Assembly: GCF_030269605.1 (NCBI RefSeq)
Contig: NZ_BSTQ01000012.1
Span: forward strand, 232,231 to 296,230
DNA length: 64,000 bases
Source: Lentzea sp. NBRC 105346
GTDB taxonomy: Bacteria; Actinomycetota; Actinomycetes; Mycobacteriales; Pseudonocardiaceae
Reading direction: 5' to 3'
In this document: positions 6,514-15,270 of the stretch, one piece after another
Layout: every line of letters starts with the position of its first letter
Numbering within the stretch: the first letter of the stretch is position 1
Program-made: the position numbers and the translations under genes
The notes under the pieces: generated by a model
Told to the model about the DNA's origin: nothing
The model's input: only the letters and a program-made list of their open reading frames with translations
Databases searched by the model: none

Positions 6514-7523
6514 GAGCGCAGCTCCTGCAGGATTTCCCGCGCCGCGGCGGCCAACGGGCCGCGGCTTGGGAAGCGGCCGTGCTCGAGGATCGCTGCCAGG
6601 CGCGGCTCCGGGCGCATCTGCGTCAGCAGTGGGACGCCTACTACGTCGGCGACCTCCTCGGCTTTGAGACCCGCCGGCGAGGGGCCGCGGACCACCAGGC
6701 GCAGGGATCCGGTGACGCGGTCCGCCACTCGTCTTGCCGCGGCCGCGGCGCGGACCTCGGCGGGCACGACCATGACTGCCATGTCGGCTCGGTCGAGTGC
6801 GGCTTCGGCTGCCGGTGGCAGGTGGCGGGGTAGGTCGCAGACGACGGTGCAGCCCGCGCGTCTGCCCGCGTCGAGGACGGCTGTCACGGCCTGGGGTGTG
6901 GGGCCTGGGCCCTCGCGGTCACACGACAGCACGGTCAGGTTTCCCTTGGCGGGCAACGCGCTGCGCAGTGCGGACATCGGGACACGGCCGCTCACCTGTA
7001 CCGCCGGCCAGCGCGCGCCCGTCACCTGCTCGGCACCCAGTGTGAGATCGATTCCACCGCCTAGCGGGTCGCAGTCGACCAGCAGGCTCTCCGAGCCGGT
7101 GCCTACCGCGGCCAAGGCGACGGCCGCGCACAACACGGAGGCGCCGGCACCGCCGCGGCCGCCGAGCACGGCGACCACCCGGCCATCGCGCAGCGGCGGC
7201 CCCTCGCGGATGTCGGCCAGCTCCGCGATCAGGCGTTCGCCGTCCGACGGCAGGGAGAACACCCGCTCCACCCCGACGGTCAGGCTTTCCTCCCACGGCG
7301 GATCGCCGCTGCACACCAGGAAGACGCCGTCACGGCGGGGCAGGTCGGCGGAGGCGCATGCGCGGGCGCCGGCGGGGTCCAGCAGTACGAAAGGGGCCGT
7401 CTGCCACAACGGGCGCAGCGCGTCCGCGTCGGGCACGCGGACCAGTTCGCAGTCCGCTGCGGCCGTCAGGCGGAGGAGGTCGTCCAGAAGGGCCGGGTCG
7501 TTCACGAGGGCGGTGGGGGTCAT
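6510..7523 (-). CDS. ssd: Septum-site-determining-like protein Ssd (CpaE-type MinD-family ATPase)
   Basis: A 337-residue protein: an N-terminal receiver-like domain without obvious phospho-acceptor, then a ParA/MinD domain from about residue 115 with a deviant Walker A (VLGGRGGAGASVL), SLLVDCDPLGGG and VVCDLPR. The actinobacterial CpaE homologue (Rv3660c) is linked to septum and stress responses and to Tad localisation. ATG 7523 is used; a GTG at 7556 gives a longer N-terminus without a ribosome site. It heads the operon. Confidence 0.88.
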   Translation of the reverse strand: MTPTALVNDPALLDDLLRLTAAADCELVRVPDADALRPLWQTAPFVLLDPAGARACASADLPRRDGVFLVCSGDPPWEESLTVGVERVFSLPSDGERLIAELADIREGPPLRDGRVVAVLGGRGGAGASVLCAAVALAAVGTGSESLLVDCDPLGGGIDLTLGAEQVTGARWPAVQVSGRVPMSALRSALPAKGNLTVLSCDREGPGPTPQAVTAVLDAGRRAGCTVVCDLPRHLPPAAEAALDRADMAVMVVPAEVRAAAAARRVADRVTGSLRLVVRGPSPAGLKAEEVADVVGVPLLTQMRPEPRLAAILEHGRFPSRGPLAAAAREILQELRS

Positions 7524-8001
7524 GGACGCACCATCGCGTTTGGTGACCAACGACACAACGTGCTCAAGATCAAGATGTGGACAAATCCGGCGCTGTGGAC
7601 AAGTCGCGATCTTCGACGCCCTGGAACGGCCGAATTGTCACGGGTGTGTGAGATGGTGGGCGGTTGCCGCGAAGCGGGCGCAGAGGTTTGTCGGAAACCC
7701 GGAGCGACCTGACCCCGGACATGGGACGACCCCCGCCAGGGGGGAGGGACGGGGGTCGTCAATGGTTCAGTCCCGGGGGGTCGGACTGAACCCGTCCGTC
7801 GAACCGGACCCTCCTACTGTATCCCCATGCGCCAGAGTCGCGCGCGCCTTCCGTTGTACGGACACGACGAGTTTTTCAAGAACGAATTCGTATAGAGCCG
7901 AACTGAGGTCCGAACGGCTCAACCCGACACGGCATCTGGTTTCGTCAACCGGCGAACCGCCACCCGAACGGCCCAATTCAAAGGTCACCTAAGCTGGCGC
8001 C
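7524..8001. other. Divergent intergenic region ssd / HAD with the 6C RNA
   Basis: No convincing protein gene. It contains two consecutive GC-rich hairpins (7725-7760 and 7764-7792), assigned to 6C RNA on the minus strand, and TAAGCT 6 bases before the HAD start. Confidence 0.7.
7720..7809 (-). ncRNA. 6C small RNA
   Basis: On the minus strand two hairpins follow each other. The first has a perfect 10-bp stem (GGTTCAGTCC/GGACTGAACC) with loop GACCCCCCG. The second has a perfect 10-bp stem (GACGACCCCC/GGGGGTCGTC) with a loop containing CCCCCC. Two stems each with six or more loop C's define 6C RNA. The position between ssd and the HAD gene matches B11/ncRv13660c of M. tuberculosis. TACAGT (7816-7821, minus) is a fitting -10 for a 5' end near 7809. 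In mycobacteria 6C uses its C-rich loops to pair with G-rich target mRNAs. Confidence 0.88.
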
Positions 8002-8814
8002 GTGAGCCAGCCTCAGGGAACCCGGATCGCGGCATTCTTCGACCTCGACAAGACGGTGATCGCGAAGTCGAGCACGCTGGCGTTCAGCCGCCCCTTCTTC
8101 CAGGAGGGGCTCATCAACCGCCGTGCGGTGCTCAAGAGCGCCTACGCGCAGTTCGTCTTCATGCTCTCCGGCGCCGACGCGGACCAGATGGAACGCATGC
8201 GCGCCCACATCACGGCGCTCTGCGCGGGCTGGGACGTCGAGCAGATCCGCGGCATCGTCGACGAGACGCTGCACGACATCGTCGACCCGCTGGTCTACAA
8301 GGAAGCCGCCCAGCTCATCGCCGACCACAGGACCGAGGGCCACGACGTGGTCGTCGTGAGCGCGTCGGGCGAGGAGCTCGTCTCCCCCATCGCGACCATG
8401 GTGGGCGCCACGCACAGCGTCGGCACGAAGATGGTCGTCCAGAACGGCCGCTACTCGGGCGACATCGACTTCTACTGCGCGGGTGAGAACAAGGCGGTAG
8501 CGATCAAGCACCTGGCCGAGGTCCACGACTACGACCTGTCCCGGTGCTACGCGTACTCGGACTCCGTGACCGATCTCCCGCTCCTCGAAGCGGTCGGCCA
8601 CCCCACGGTCGTCAACCCGGACCGCGGTCTGCGCAAGGTCGCCGCACAGCGCGGCTGGCCGATCCTCGCGTTCTCCGACCCGGTGCCGCTGCGCGCCCGG
8701 ATTCCCACCCCGTCGGGCAAGGCCGTGGCGGCCACCGCGATCGGTCTCGGCGCCGCCGCGGCGGCCGGCGTCGCGTGGTACGGCATCCGCCGACGCAGGA
8801 ACAAAAGTCAATAG
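8002..8814 (+). CDS. HAD-IB family phosphatase with C-terminal membrane anchor
   Basis: A 270-residue SerB-like HAD hydrolase. Motif I FFDLDKT, motif II VVVSASG, the conserved Lys and motif III YSDSVTDLPLL are present. After the catalytic domain comes one hydrophobic helix (AATAIGLGAAAAAGVAWYGI) and a basic tail, so the enzyme should be held on the cytoplasmic membrane face. Substrate unknown. Matches Rv3661 by position. GTG start; TAAGCT 6 bases upstream suggests a leaderless transcript. Confidence 0.9.
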   Translation: MSQPQGTRIAAFFDLDKTVIAKSSTLAFSRPFFQEGLINRRAVLKSAYAQFVFMLSGADADQMERMRAHITALCAGWDVEQIRGIVDETLHDIVDPLVYKEAAQLIADHRTEGHDVVVVSASGEELVSPIATMVGATHSVGTKMVVQNGRYSGDIDFYCAGENKAVAIKHLAEVHDYDLSRCYAYSDSVTDLPLLEAVGHPTVVNPDRGLRKVAAQRGWPILAFSDPVPLRARIPTPSGKAVAATAIGLGAAAAAGVAWYGIRRRRNKSQ

Positions 8815-9040
8815 GTGACTGTCAGTTGTAGACGGTTGGTACCGCTACGCGTGAGTAACCACAACGGCCCGCACACGTGGTGTCTGTGTGGGTGTCCGAA
8901 GTCGCCCCGTCGGCGGTACCCACCAAGAGCGGCAACGAAAACAGCGCCTGAGTCAAGGCTCTTTCACTACTGAACGTGGCTTGACCGGTGCACCCGTCCG
9001 AGCCCTTGCTGTGACCGCCGACACGCACTACAAATGGAGG

Positions 9041-9280
9041 TGCAGACCTCAGGTCGGCCAGGGACCAGACGAAGAGAAGTCCGGATCCACCCCGACGGAG
9101 CTCTGTGCGCGGACTTCGAGCACCCACGCGCAGCACGCCGCGGGAGGCTTGTCGTCTAGGGCCTGCGTACCGGGACGCCGGACGCCGAGGCCAGGGTTGT
9201 ACGACACGAGTTGCACGCTTGGTAACTCGAAAGCCCGCGCTGTTGACGGCGGACCCAGCAATGGGTCCGCCGTCTGCTTG
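9041..9280 (+). ncRNA. Probable Ms1-type (MTS2823-like) small RNA
   Basis: The position just downstream of the Rv3661-type HAD gene is where M. tuberculosis encodes MTS2823/Ms1, the abundant stationary-phase RNA that binds core RNA polymerase. Supporting sequence: TTGCTG (9006-9011), 17 bases, TACAAA (9029-9034) as a promoter; a short 5' hairpin (GAGGT/ACCTC); and a strong terminator at 9245-9274. The 5' end is a guess and could lie upstream (Ms1 is about 300 nt in mycobacteria). Primary sequence similarity was not checked. Confidence 0.55.
9245..9274 (+). terminator. Intrinsic terminator of the Ms1-like RNA
   Basis: Perfect 13-bp stem (GACGGCGGACCCA/TGGGTCCGCCGTC) closed by a GCAA tetraloop, followed by TGCTTGTTG. 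Confidence 0.85.
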
Positions 9281-9387
9281 TTGGGGGTGTTTACGCCAGA
9301 ATGCGCACCCGTTGACCCACCGTGATCACGTGAGTAACTTGCGGACCACGCCAGTTACCGGTGGGGGACTAACGGGAGGGCTGCAGG

Positions 9388-11067
9388 TTGCGCAAACTCG
9401 CTGTCGCACTGGTCGTGTCCATTTCGGCAGCACTTGCTCCGCCGGCCGAAGCCGACGCGATGACGATCGCCCTCCAGCGAATGTCGCTCGAGGAGAGGGT
9501 CGGACAGCTCTTCGTCACGTGGGTGCACGGCCAACGCGCGGACGAGCCGAATCCGAACAACCGCAAGGACTTCGGCGTCGACACCGCCGCCCAGGTCGTC
9601 GAGAAATTCCACCCCGGCGGAGTCATCTACTTCAACAACTCCTCCCGCGACAACATCGACACACCCGGTCAGATCGCGGCACTCTCCAACGGTCTGCAGA
9701 GGGCGAGCCGCATCCCGCTCGCCATCTCGACCGACCAGGAAATGGGTCTGGTCACCCGCATCGGTCCGCCCGCCACGCAGTTCCCCGGCAACATGGCGCT
9801 CGGCGCGGGACGGTCCGCGAAGGACGCCGAACAGGCCGCCCGGATCACCGCCGCCGAACTGCGCGCGATGGGCATCAACCAGGACTTCGCGCCGGACGCC
9901 GACGTCAACTCCAACCCGGCCAACCCGATCATCGGCGTACGCAGCTACTCCAGCGACCCCACACTGGCATCGGAGCTGGTCAAGGCCCAGATCAAGGGCT
10001 ACGAGCAGCACATGTTCGCACCGGGGGCGGTCTCCGCCACGGCCAAGCACTTCCCCGGCCACGGCGACACGAAGGACGACAGCCACACCAGCCTCCCGGT
10101 CGCCACGCGCAACCTCGAGCAGTGGCGCGAGATCGACGCCCCGCCGTTCAAAGCCGCTGTGCAGGCCAAGGTCGACTCGATCATGACCGCGCACATCCAG
10201 ATGCCGAACATCGACCCGTCGGGCGAACCGGCCACGCTCTCGAAGCGCATCATCACCGGCCTGCTCCGCGAGGAGCTGCACTACGACGGCGTGATCGTCA
10301 CCGACGCGCTGGGGATGGCCGGCGTGCGGGTGCTGCACCCGAACGACGCCGAGATCCCGATCCTCGCCCTGAAGGCCGGCGCCGACCAGCTGCTCATGCC
10401 GGTCGACCTCGAACGGGCGATCAACGCGGTCGTCGCCGCCGTCAAATCGGGTGAACTCACCGAGTGGCGCATCAACCAGAGCGTCCTGCGCATCCTCAGG
10501 ATGAAGTTCCTGCGCGGCATCCTGAACACGAAACCGGTCGACGAGAACGTCGTCATCGGCACCCAGCCGAGCCTCGATGCCGCCCAGCGCATCACCGACC
10601 GCACCATCACCGCGATCCGCAACGACGGCAACGTCCTGCCGTTCCACCCGCTGAAGCCGTTGGTGGTCGGTACCAGTGAAAACCCGGCGAAGGCCCTGGC
10701 CGGGCACCTCAACGCCACCACCAGCGTCACCAGCCTGAACCCGACCGCCGAACAGATCGACGCGGCCGTCGCCGCGGCGGCCACGGCGGACGCGGTGGTC
10801 CTCCTGACCAACGGCCTCTACGTCCGGCCCGCGCAGCAGGAACTGCTTTTCCGCTTGCAAGCAACCGGAAAACCGGTCGTAGCGGTCGCCACGGGCGTCC
10901 CGTACGACGTCGCACAGAACGCGCCGGTCTGGCTCGCCACCTACGGCACGACGGGCCCGAGCATGGCGGCGTTGGCGAAAGTCCTGACGGGACAAGCGAA
11001 ACCGCAGGGCAAGCTCCCCGTCCACGTGTCGGGCAAGTACCCCTTCGGCCACGGGCTCAGCTGGTGA
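9388..11067 (+). CDS. nagZ: Secreted GH3 beta-N-acetylglucosaminidase (NagZ type)
   Basis: A 559-residue protein with a signal peptide (MRKLAVALVVSISAALAPPAEA). It carries the GH3 catalytic barrel: GGVIYF, STDQEMG, KHFPGHGDT (the NagZ His-Asp loop) and VTDALGMAGV (nucleophile Asp). The C-terminal GH3 alpha/beta sandwich is present, as in B. subtilis YbbD/NagZ. It should remove non-reducing GlcNAc from muropeptides outside the membrane. TTG start with GGGAGG upstream. First gene of a three-gene block with namZ and a serine hydrolase (overlap 4 bp). Confidence 0.9.
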   Translation: MRKLAVALVVSISAALAPPAEADAMTIALQRMSLEERVGQLFVTWVHGQRADEPNPNNRKDFGVDTAAQVVEKFHPGGVIYFNNSSRDNIDTPGQIAALSNGLQRASRIPLAISTDQEMGLVTRIGPPATQFPGNMALGAGRSAKDAEQAARITAAELRAMGINQDFAPDADVNSNPANPIIGVRSYSSDPTLASELVKAQIKGYEQHMFAPGAVSATAKHFPGHGDTKDDSHTSLPVATRNLEQWREIDAPPFKAAVQAKVDSIMTAHIQMPNIDPSGEPATLSKRIITGLLREELHYDGVIVTDALGMAGVRVLHPNDAEIPILALKAGADQLLMPVDLERAINAVVAAVKSGELTEWRINQSVLRILRMKFLRGILNTKPVDENVVIGTQPSLDAAQRITDRTITAIRNDGNVLPFHPLKPLVVGTSENPAKALAGHLNATTSVTSLNPTAEQIDAAVAAAATADAVVLLTNGLYVRPAQQELLFRLQATGKPVVAVATGVPYDVAQNAPVWLATYGTTGPSMAALAKVLTGQAKPQGKLPVHVSGKYPFGHGLSW

Positions 11068-12290
11068 GGCGCCGTCAGCTACTGGCGGGAGCACTGGCCG
11101 TTCCCGCGCTCACGATCACGGGCGAGGCACAGGCGAGACAGCGCCTCACCACCGGCGCCGAGCAGCTCGCGCAGGACGGCTGGCGCAAGCTCAAGGGCCG
11201 CAAGGCAGGCATCCTCACCAACCCGACCGGCGTACTGCGCGACCAGACGCACATCGTCGACTCGATGGTCGCCGCCGGCGTCCCGCCCGTGGCGGCGTTC
11301 GGCCCGGAACACGGCTTCCGCGGCACCGCCCAGGCGGGTGGCTCCGAGGGCGACTACCTCGATCCACGCACGAAGATCCCGGTGTACGACGCGTACGGCG
11401 CCAACGCCACGAAGCTCGCCGGGATGTTCACCAAGGCCGGCGTGGACACCGTCGTCTTCGACATCGCGGACGTCGGCGCGCGCTTCTACACCTACATCTG
11501 GTCGATGTACACGGCGATGCAGGCGGCCGCGATCGCCGGGGCGTCGTTCCTCGTCCTCGACCGGCCGAACCCGGTCGGCGGCACCGCGAAGGGGCCGCAG
11601 CTCGACCCCGCGTATGCCACCGGCGTTGGCAAGAAACCCGTTGTGCAGCAACACGGAATGACCGTCGGCGAGCTGGCCCGGCTGTTCAACGGCGAGTTCC
11701 TCGGAGACGACGGCGGCCAGGTCGAACACCTCGAGGTGATCAACCTGAAGGGGTGGCGGCGCGATCAGCTGGACACCGGCCTGCCGTGGATCCCGCCCAG
11801 CCCGAACATGCCGACGCAGGACACCGCGCTCGTCTACCCCGGCACGTGCCTCTTCGAGGGCACGGTGCTGAGCGAGGGCCGCGGCACCACCCGGCCGTTC
11901 GAGACGATCGGCGCACCGGACGTCGACTGGCGCTGGGCGGAGCAGCTGAACACGCTGGGGCTCAAGGGAGTGCGCTTCCGCGAGACCTACTTCGCGCCCA
12001 CGTTCAACAAGTTCCAGGGCAAGACGTGTGGCGGCGTCGCGCTGCACGTCACCGACCCGGACGAGTTCGACGCGATCGAGACCGCGGTCGCCATGATCGT
12101 CACGGTCAAGGCGCTGTACCCGGCCGTGTTCGCCTGGCGACCAGACAACTGGATCGACAAGCTGTCCGGCTCGGACCGCCTGCGCCGCATGGTCGACGCC
12201 GGCGCCAAGACCGACGAGATCGCCGGCGCCTGGCACGACGAGCTCGCCCGGTTCCGCCGCACCCGCATCCCCTACCTGCGCTACCGGTGA
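11064..12290 (+). CDS. namZ: Exo-beta-N-acetylmuramidase NamZ (DUF1343, GH171)
   Basis: A 408-residue exported protein; the N-terminus MRRRQLLAGALAVPAL looks Tat/Sec-like. DUF1343 hallmarks: KAGILTNPTG, FGPEHGFRG, VFDIADVGARFYTYIW, LDRPNP, PSPNMP and YPGTCLFEGT.LSEGRGTTRPFE. The B. subtilis homologue (YbbC/NamZ) cleaves terminal MurNAc from peptidoglycan fragments, complementing NagZ. GTG start overlaps the nagZ stop (GTGA), and the C-terminus is complete. Confidence 0.92.
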   Translation: MRRRQLLAGALAVPALTITGEAQARQRLTTGAEQLAQDGWRKLKGRKAGILTNPTGVLRDQTHIVDSMVAAGVPPVAAFGPEHGFRGTAQAGGSEGDYLDPRTKIPVYDAYGANATKLAGMFTKAGVDTVVFDIADVGARFYTYIWSMYTAMQAAAIAGASFLVLDRPNPVGGTAKGPQLDPAYATGVGKKPVVQQHGMTVGELARLFNGEFLGDDGGQVEHLEVINLKGWRRDQLDTGLPWIPPSPNMPTQDTALVYPGTCLFEGTVLSEGRGTTRPFETIGAPDVDWRWAEQLNTLGLKGVRFRETYFAPTFNKFQGKTCGGVALHVTDPDEFDAIETAVAMIVTVKALYPAVFAWRPDNWIDKLSGSDRLRRMVDAGAKTDEIAGAWHDELARFRRTRIPYLRYR

Positions 12291-12298
12291 GGCCAACC

Positions 12299-13897
12299 AT
12301 GAAGATCCCCGCCATCGCCGTACTGTCCGTCCTTCTCATGGCCTCACCCGCGCACGCCGATGCGAACAGCGGCCGCTACGACCGGCCGCAGCAGGGGTTC
12401 GCGCCGCCGACGACCGTGCTCCACAACGCCGCGCCGGAGAGCGTGGGCCTCGACCCGGCCCCGATCAACGCGGCACTGCACCAGGTCGACGAGTACACAA
12501 AGGGTCAACCACACCCGTTGTTCTCCGGCGCCGTCACGTTGTACGCCCACGATGGCGCGGTCGTCACGCATCACCCCACCGCCTGGGCGGTGCGCTACTC
12601 CGATGCCACGACCGAGCTGCCGGTCGAGGACCGCGTCCCGATGGCCACGGACACGATCTTCGACATGGCGTCGATCTCGAAGCTGTTCACGTCGGTCGTC
12701 GTGATGCGGCAGGTCGACGCCGGCCGGGTCGACATCGACCAGCCGGTGTCGCGGTACCTGCCGGAGTTCGGGGTCAACGGCAAGGAGCACATCACCGTCA
12801 AGCAGCTGCTGACGCACACCTCCGGGCTGGAGCCGTTCATCGCGCTGTGGAGGCTCTACCCGGATGTCCCGTCGCGCATCAAAGCGGTCATGGACATCAA
12901 GCCGAAGTACACCCCCGGCACCACCTACGTGTACTCGGACCTGAACCTGATCACGTTGGGGAAGCTGGTCGAACGGGTCACCGGCAAGCCGCTGGACGTG
13001 CTCGTCGCGGAGGGCATCACCGGCCCGCTCGGCATGCGCGACACCGGCTACAACCCGCCGAAGAGCAAGCTGGACCGCATCGCCGCGACCGAGTACCAGA
13101 CGACACCGCCGCGCGGCATCGTGCGCGGTGAGGTGCACGACGAGAACGCCTGGTCGCTCGGCGGCGTCGCCGGGCACGCCGGGATCTTCTCCACCGCGTG
13201 GGACCTCGCCACGCTCGGCCAGACCATCCTCAACGGCGGAACCTATGCGGGACAACGGGTTCTGTCGCGGCAGTCGGTCGAGCTGATGCTGACGAACTTC
13301 AACCAGCGGTTCCCGGAGAACTCACACGGGCTCGGCTTCGAGCTCGACCAGCGCTGGTACATGGGCGCCCTCGCGAGCCCCGGCACCGCCGGGCACACCG
13401 GGTTCACCGGCACGTCGCTGGTGATCGACCGGGCGTCGCGCTCGATCGCGATCCTGCTGACCAACCGGGTCCACCCGAGCCGCGACTGGGGCAACATCAA
13501 GTACGCCCGCGCGGCCGTGGCATCCGGTCTGGCCAAGGCGCTGGCCGTGAAACCGGCGAACGGCAACTACTCGTGGACGCCGATGCGGTCCGGGGCGACG
13601 CTCAGCACCCCCGACCTGCCGGCGGACAAGAAGCGCGTGGAGTTCGACGTGTTCGTCGACCTCGAACCCGGTGACAAGGTCGTCGTCGACGGCAGAACCC
13701 TGCAGGGGTACGGGAAACGCCGCTGGGAGCGCCTCTCGTTCGACACGACGGCCACGAAGCTGACCTTCACCTACACGAGGGCGGGGCAGTACGGCGGCCG
13801 TGGCGTCTACGTCTCCAACCTGCGGATCACCGGCCGCAACGGCCTGCTGTTCGACGGTGACCCGATCGCGGACGGCTGGTCACCCGTGCTCCGCTAG
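12299..13897 (+). CDS. Exported serine hydrolase, beta-lactamase/AmpC-like (YbbE/AmlC type)
   Basis: A 532-residue protein with a signal peptide (MKIPAIAVLSVLLMASPAHA). Class C penicillin-binding fold: SISK (SxxK) in DMASISKLFTS, YSDLN (YxN), and GHTGFTG in place of the KTG motif. A C-terminal beta-rich extension (about 120 residues) follows. In B. subtilis the equivalent gene sits with nagZ and namZ in the MurNAc recycling cluster. It may trim stem peptides or esters; the substrate is unproven. The start is 8 bases after namZ; the 3' end overlaps the convergent MocR gene by 18 bp. Confidence 0.88.
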   Translation: MKIPAIAVLSVLLMASPAHADANSGRYDRPQQGFAPPTTVLHNAAPESVGLDPAPINAALHQVDEYTKGQPHPLFSGAVTLYAHDGAVVTHHPTAWAVRYSDATTELPVEDRVPMATDTIFDMASISKLFTSVVVMRQVDAGRVDIDQPVSRYLPEFGVNGKEHITVKQLLTHTSGLEPFIALWRLYPDVPSRIKAVMDIKPKYTPGTTYVYSDLNLITLGKLVERVTGKPLDVLVAEGITGPLGMRDTGYNPPKSKLDRIAATEYQTTPPRGIVRGEVHDENAWSLGGVAGHAGIFSTAWDLATLGQTILNGGTYAGQRVLSRQSVELMLTNFNQRFPENSHGLGFELDQRWYMGALASPGTAGHTGFTGTSLVIDRASRSIAILLTNRVHPSRDWGNIKYARAAVASGLAKALAVKPANGNYSWTPMRSGATLSTPDLPADKKRVEFDVFVDLEPGDKVVVDGRTLQGYGKRRWERLSFDTTATKLTFTYTRAGQYGGRGVYVSNLRITGRNGLLFDGDPIADGWSPVLR

Positions 13898-15220
13898 CAC
13901 CCGGCACAACGGCGCGAGCGCCCGTGGGAAGGCGGGCGCGCCGAAGCTGACGACGAGGCCGTGGCGCTCGGGTGCCGCATCGGGATGGCGGTAGTGGTCG
14001 AGCCCGCTCACCCCGAGCCCGGCGGCCCGAGCGGCCCGCACGACGGCCGGCTCACGACCGGCCGGGAGCTCCAGCACCGCGTGCAGCCCGGCCGCGAGGC
14101 CCGACACCGGCACGGGCGACGCCGCGACGAGCTGGTCGCGGCGTTGCCGGTACCGCGACCGCATGCGGCGGACGTGGCTGTCGTACTCGCCCGAAGAAAT
14201 GAAGTCCGCGAGCGTCAGCTGGTCGAGCGCGCTGGAGTACTGCTCGCTCTCCCCCTTCAACGCCACAACGGGGTCCACCAACCGGTCCGGCACCACCATC
14301 CACCCGAGCCGCAGCGCGGGCGACAGCGACTTTGAGGCCGTGCCCAGGTAGACGACCCGCTCGGGGTCGAGCCCCTGCAGGGCGCCGACCGGGTCGCGGT
14401 CGTAGCGGAACTCGCCGTCGTAGTCGTCCTCGAGGACCCACGCGTCCGTCGCGCGCGCCCACTCCACGGCATCGGCCCGCCGGCGCGGATGCAGCGGCCC
14501 GCCGAGGGGGAACTGGTGCGCGGGCGTCAGCAGGGCGGCGGGCACCGCCGGCATGTACTCGACGCGAACGCCGTGATCGTCGACCGGCACGGGCGTCGTC
14601 GCCGACAGCAGGTCGCGGTGGAAGCCCAGCCCGTACGACTCGACCGCGAACGGCCCCGGAACCAGGACGTTCAACAGCCGCAACGCGTGCGCGGTGCCGG
14701 ACACGACCACGATCCGGCCTGGATCCGCCCGGACGCCGCGCGCTCGCGCGAGGTACTCCGCCAGTGCGACGCGCAGCTCCACGCGGCCCTGTGCGTCGCA
14801 GGGCGCGAACGCGTCGTGCGGCGCGACGGTCAACGCACGGCGGGCCGACCGCAGCCACCCGGTGCGCGGGAAGAGCGTGATGTCGGGCGTCGAGACCGAG
14901 AGATCGAGCATGGATTGCGCGACCGTGGCCTGCCGAAGAGCAGGAGCCGGTGGCGTCACTCGTTGGGCCACTCGCGTGCCGGACCCGCGGCGCGCGGTCA
15001 GCCAGCCCTCGGCGACCAGCTCGTCGTACGCCGCCGCGACCGTGTTGCGGGCGACCCCGAGATCGACCGCCAACGTCCGCGACGAGGGCAGCCGGGTTCC
15101 GGGCGCGAGGCGGGCCGACCGGATCGCGTCCCGCAGCGAGCGCGTCAGCCTCGACCGGAGACCGCCGGTGCCGGACAGGTCGAGGTAGAAGTCGCTACCA
15201 AAAGTGGCCCAAGATTCCAC
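13880..15220 (-). CDS. MocR-family regulator (GntR HTH + PLP aminotransferase domain)
   Basis: A 446-residue protein. The N-terminal wHTH (residues about 20-85: AIRSARLAPGTRLPSSRTLAVDLGVARNTVAAAYDELVAEGWL) is followed by a class I aminotransferase-like domain. The PLP lysine lies in GTASKSLSPALRLG, and VLEDDYDGEFRYD is the usual MocR signature. Such proteins (PdxR, GabR, TauR) act as ligand-responsive regulators. It is divergent from the CMD-family gene at 15271, 50 bp away, its likely target. No pdxS/pdxT is nearby, so a PdxR role is not supported. Confidence 0.9.
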   Translation of the reverse strand: MESWATFGSDFYLDLSGTGGLRSRLTRSLRDAIRSARLAPGTRLPSSRTLAVDLGVARNTVAAAYDELVAEGWLTARRGSGTRVAQRVTPPAPALRQATVAQSMLDLSVSTPDITLFPRTGWLRSARRALTVAPHDAFAPCDAQGRVELRVALAEYLARARGVRADPGRIVVVSGTAHALRLLNVLVPGPFAVESYGLGFHRDLLSATTPVPVDDHGVRVEYMPAVPAALLTPAHQFPLGGPLHPRRRADAVEWARATDAWVLEDDYDGEFRYDRDPVGALQGLDPERVVYLGTASKSLSPALRLGWMVVPDRLVDPVVALKGESEQYSSALDQLTLADFISSGEYDSHVRRMRSRYRQRRDQLVAASPVPVSGLAAGLHAVLELPAGREPAVVRAARAAGLGVSGLDHYRHPDAAPERHGLVVSFGAPAFPRALAPLCRVLAEHG

Positions 15221-15270
15221 ACTTAGAGTCCACCATGAACCGGGCCATTTGAGACCATAACGTCAATGCC

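Larger units (their letters stand above)
6152..6528 (-). repeat. Tandem array of ssd-stop/tadA-start junctions
   Basis: Five copies of the sequence spanning the end of ssd and the start of tadA. Junction ATGs lie at 6513, 6424, 6380, 6287 and 6189. A 52-bp segment is identical at 6152-6203 and 6343-6394; a second type is 37/39 identical at 6261-6299 and 6398-6436. In each copy the minus strand reads an Ssd-like C-terminus (ELRS, ELCS or EELPS), TGA overlapping ATG, then a TadA-like N-terminus (MTALLVDRV). Confidence 0.9.
8815..9387. other. Intergenic region with an Ms1-like RNA
   Basis: No protein gene is supported. The right half carries a promoter-like pair and a perfect terminator hairpin, so I read it as an ncRNA locus. 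At 9333-9357 GTAACT and AGTTAC form an inverted repeat (13-base spacer) upstream of the nagZ-like gene and may be an operator. Confidence 0.6.

Noticed and set aside
9148..9215. Stretch resembling tRNA-Glu (GTCGTCTAG followed by GACGCCG)
   Set aside because: No acceptor stem, no T arm and no proper anticodon arm can be drawn. It lies inside the probable Ms1-type RNA.
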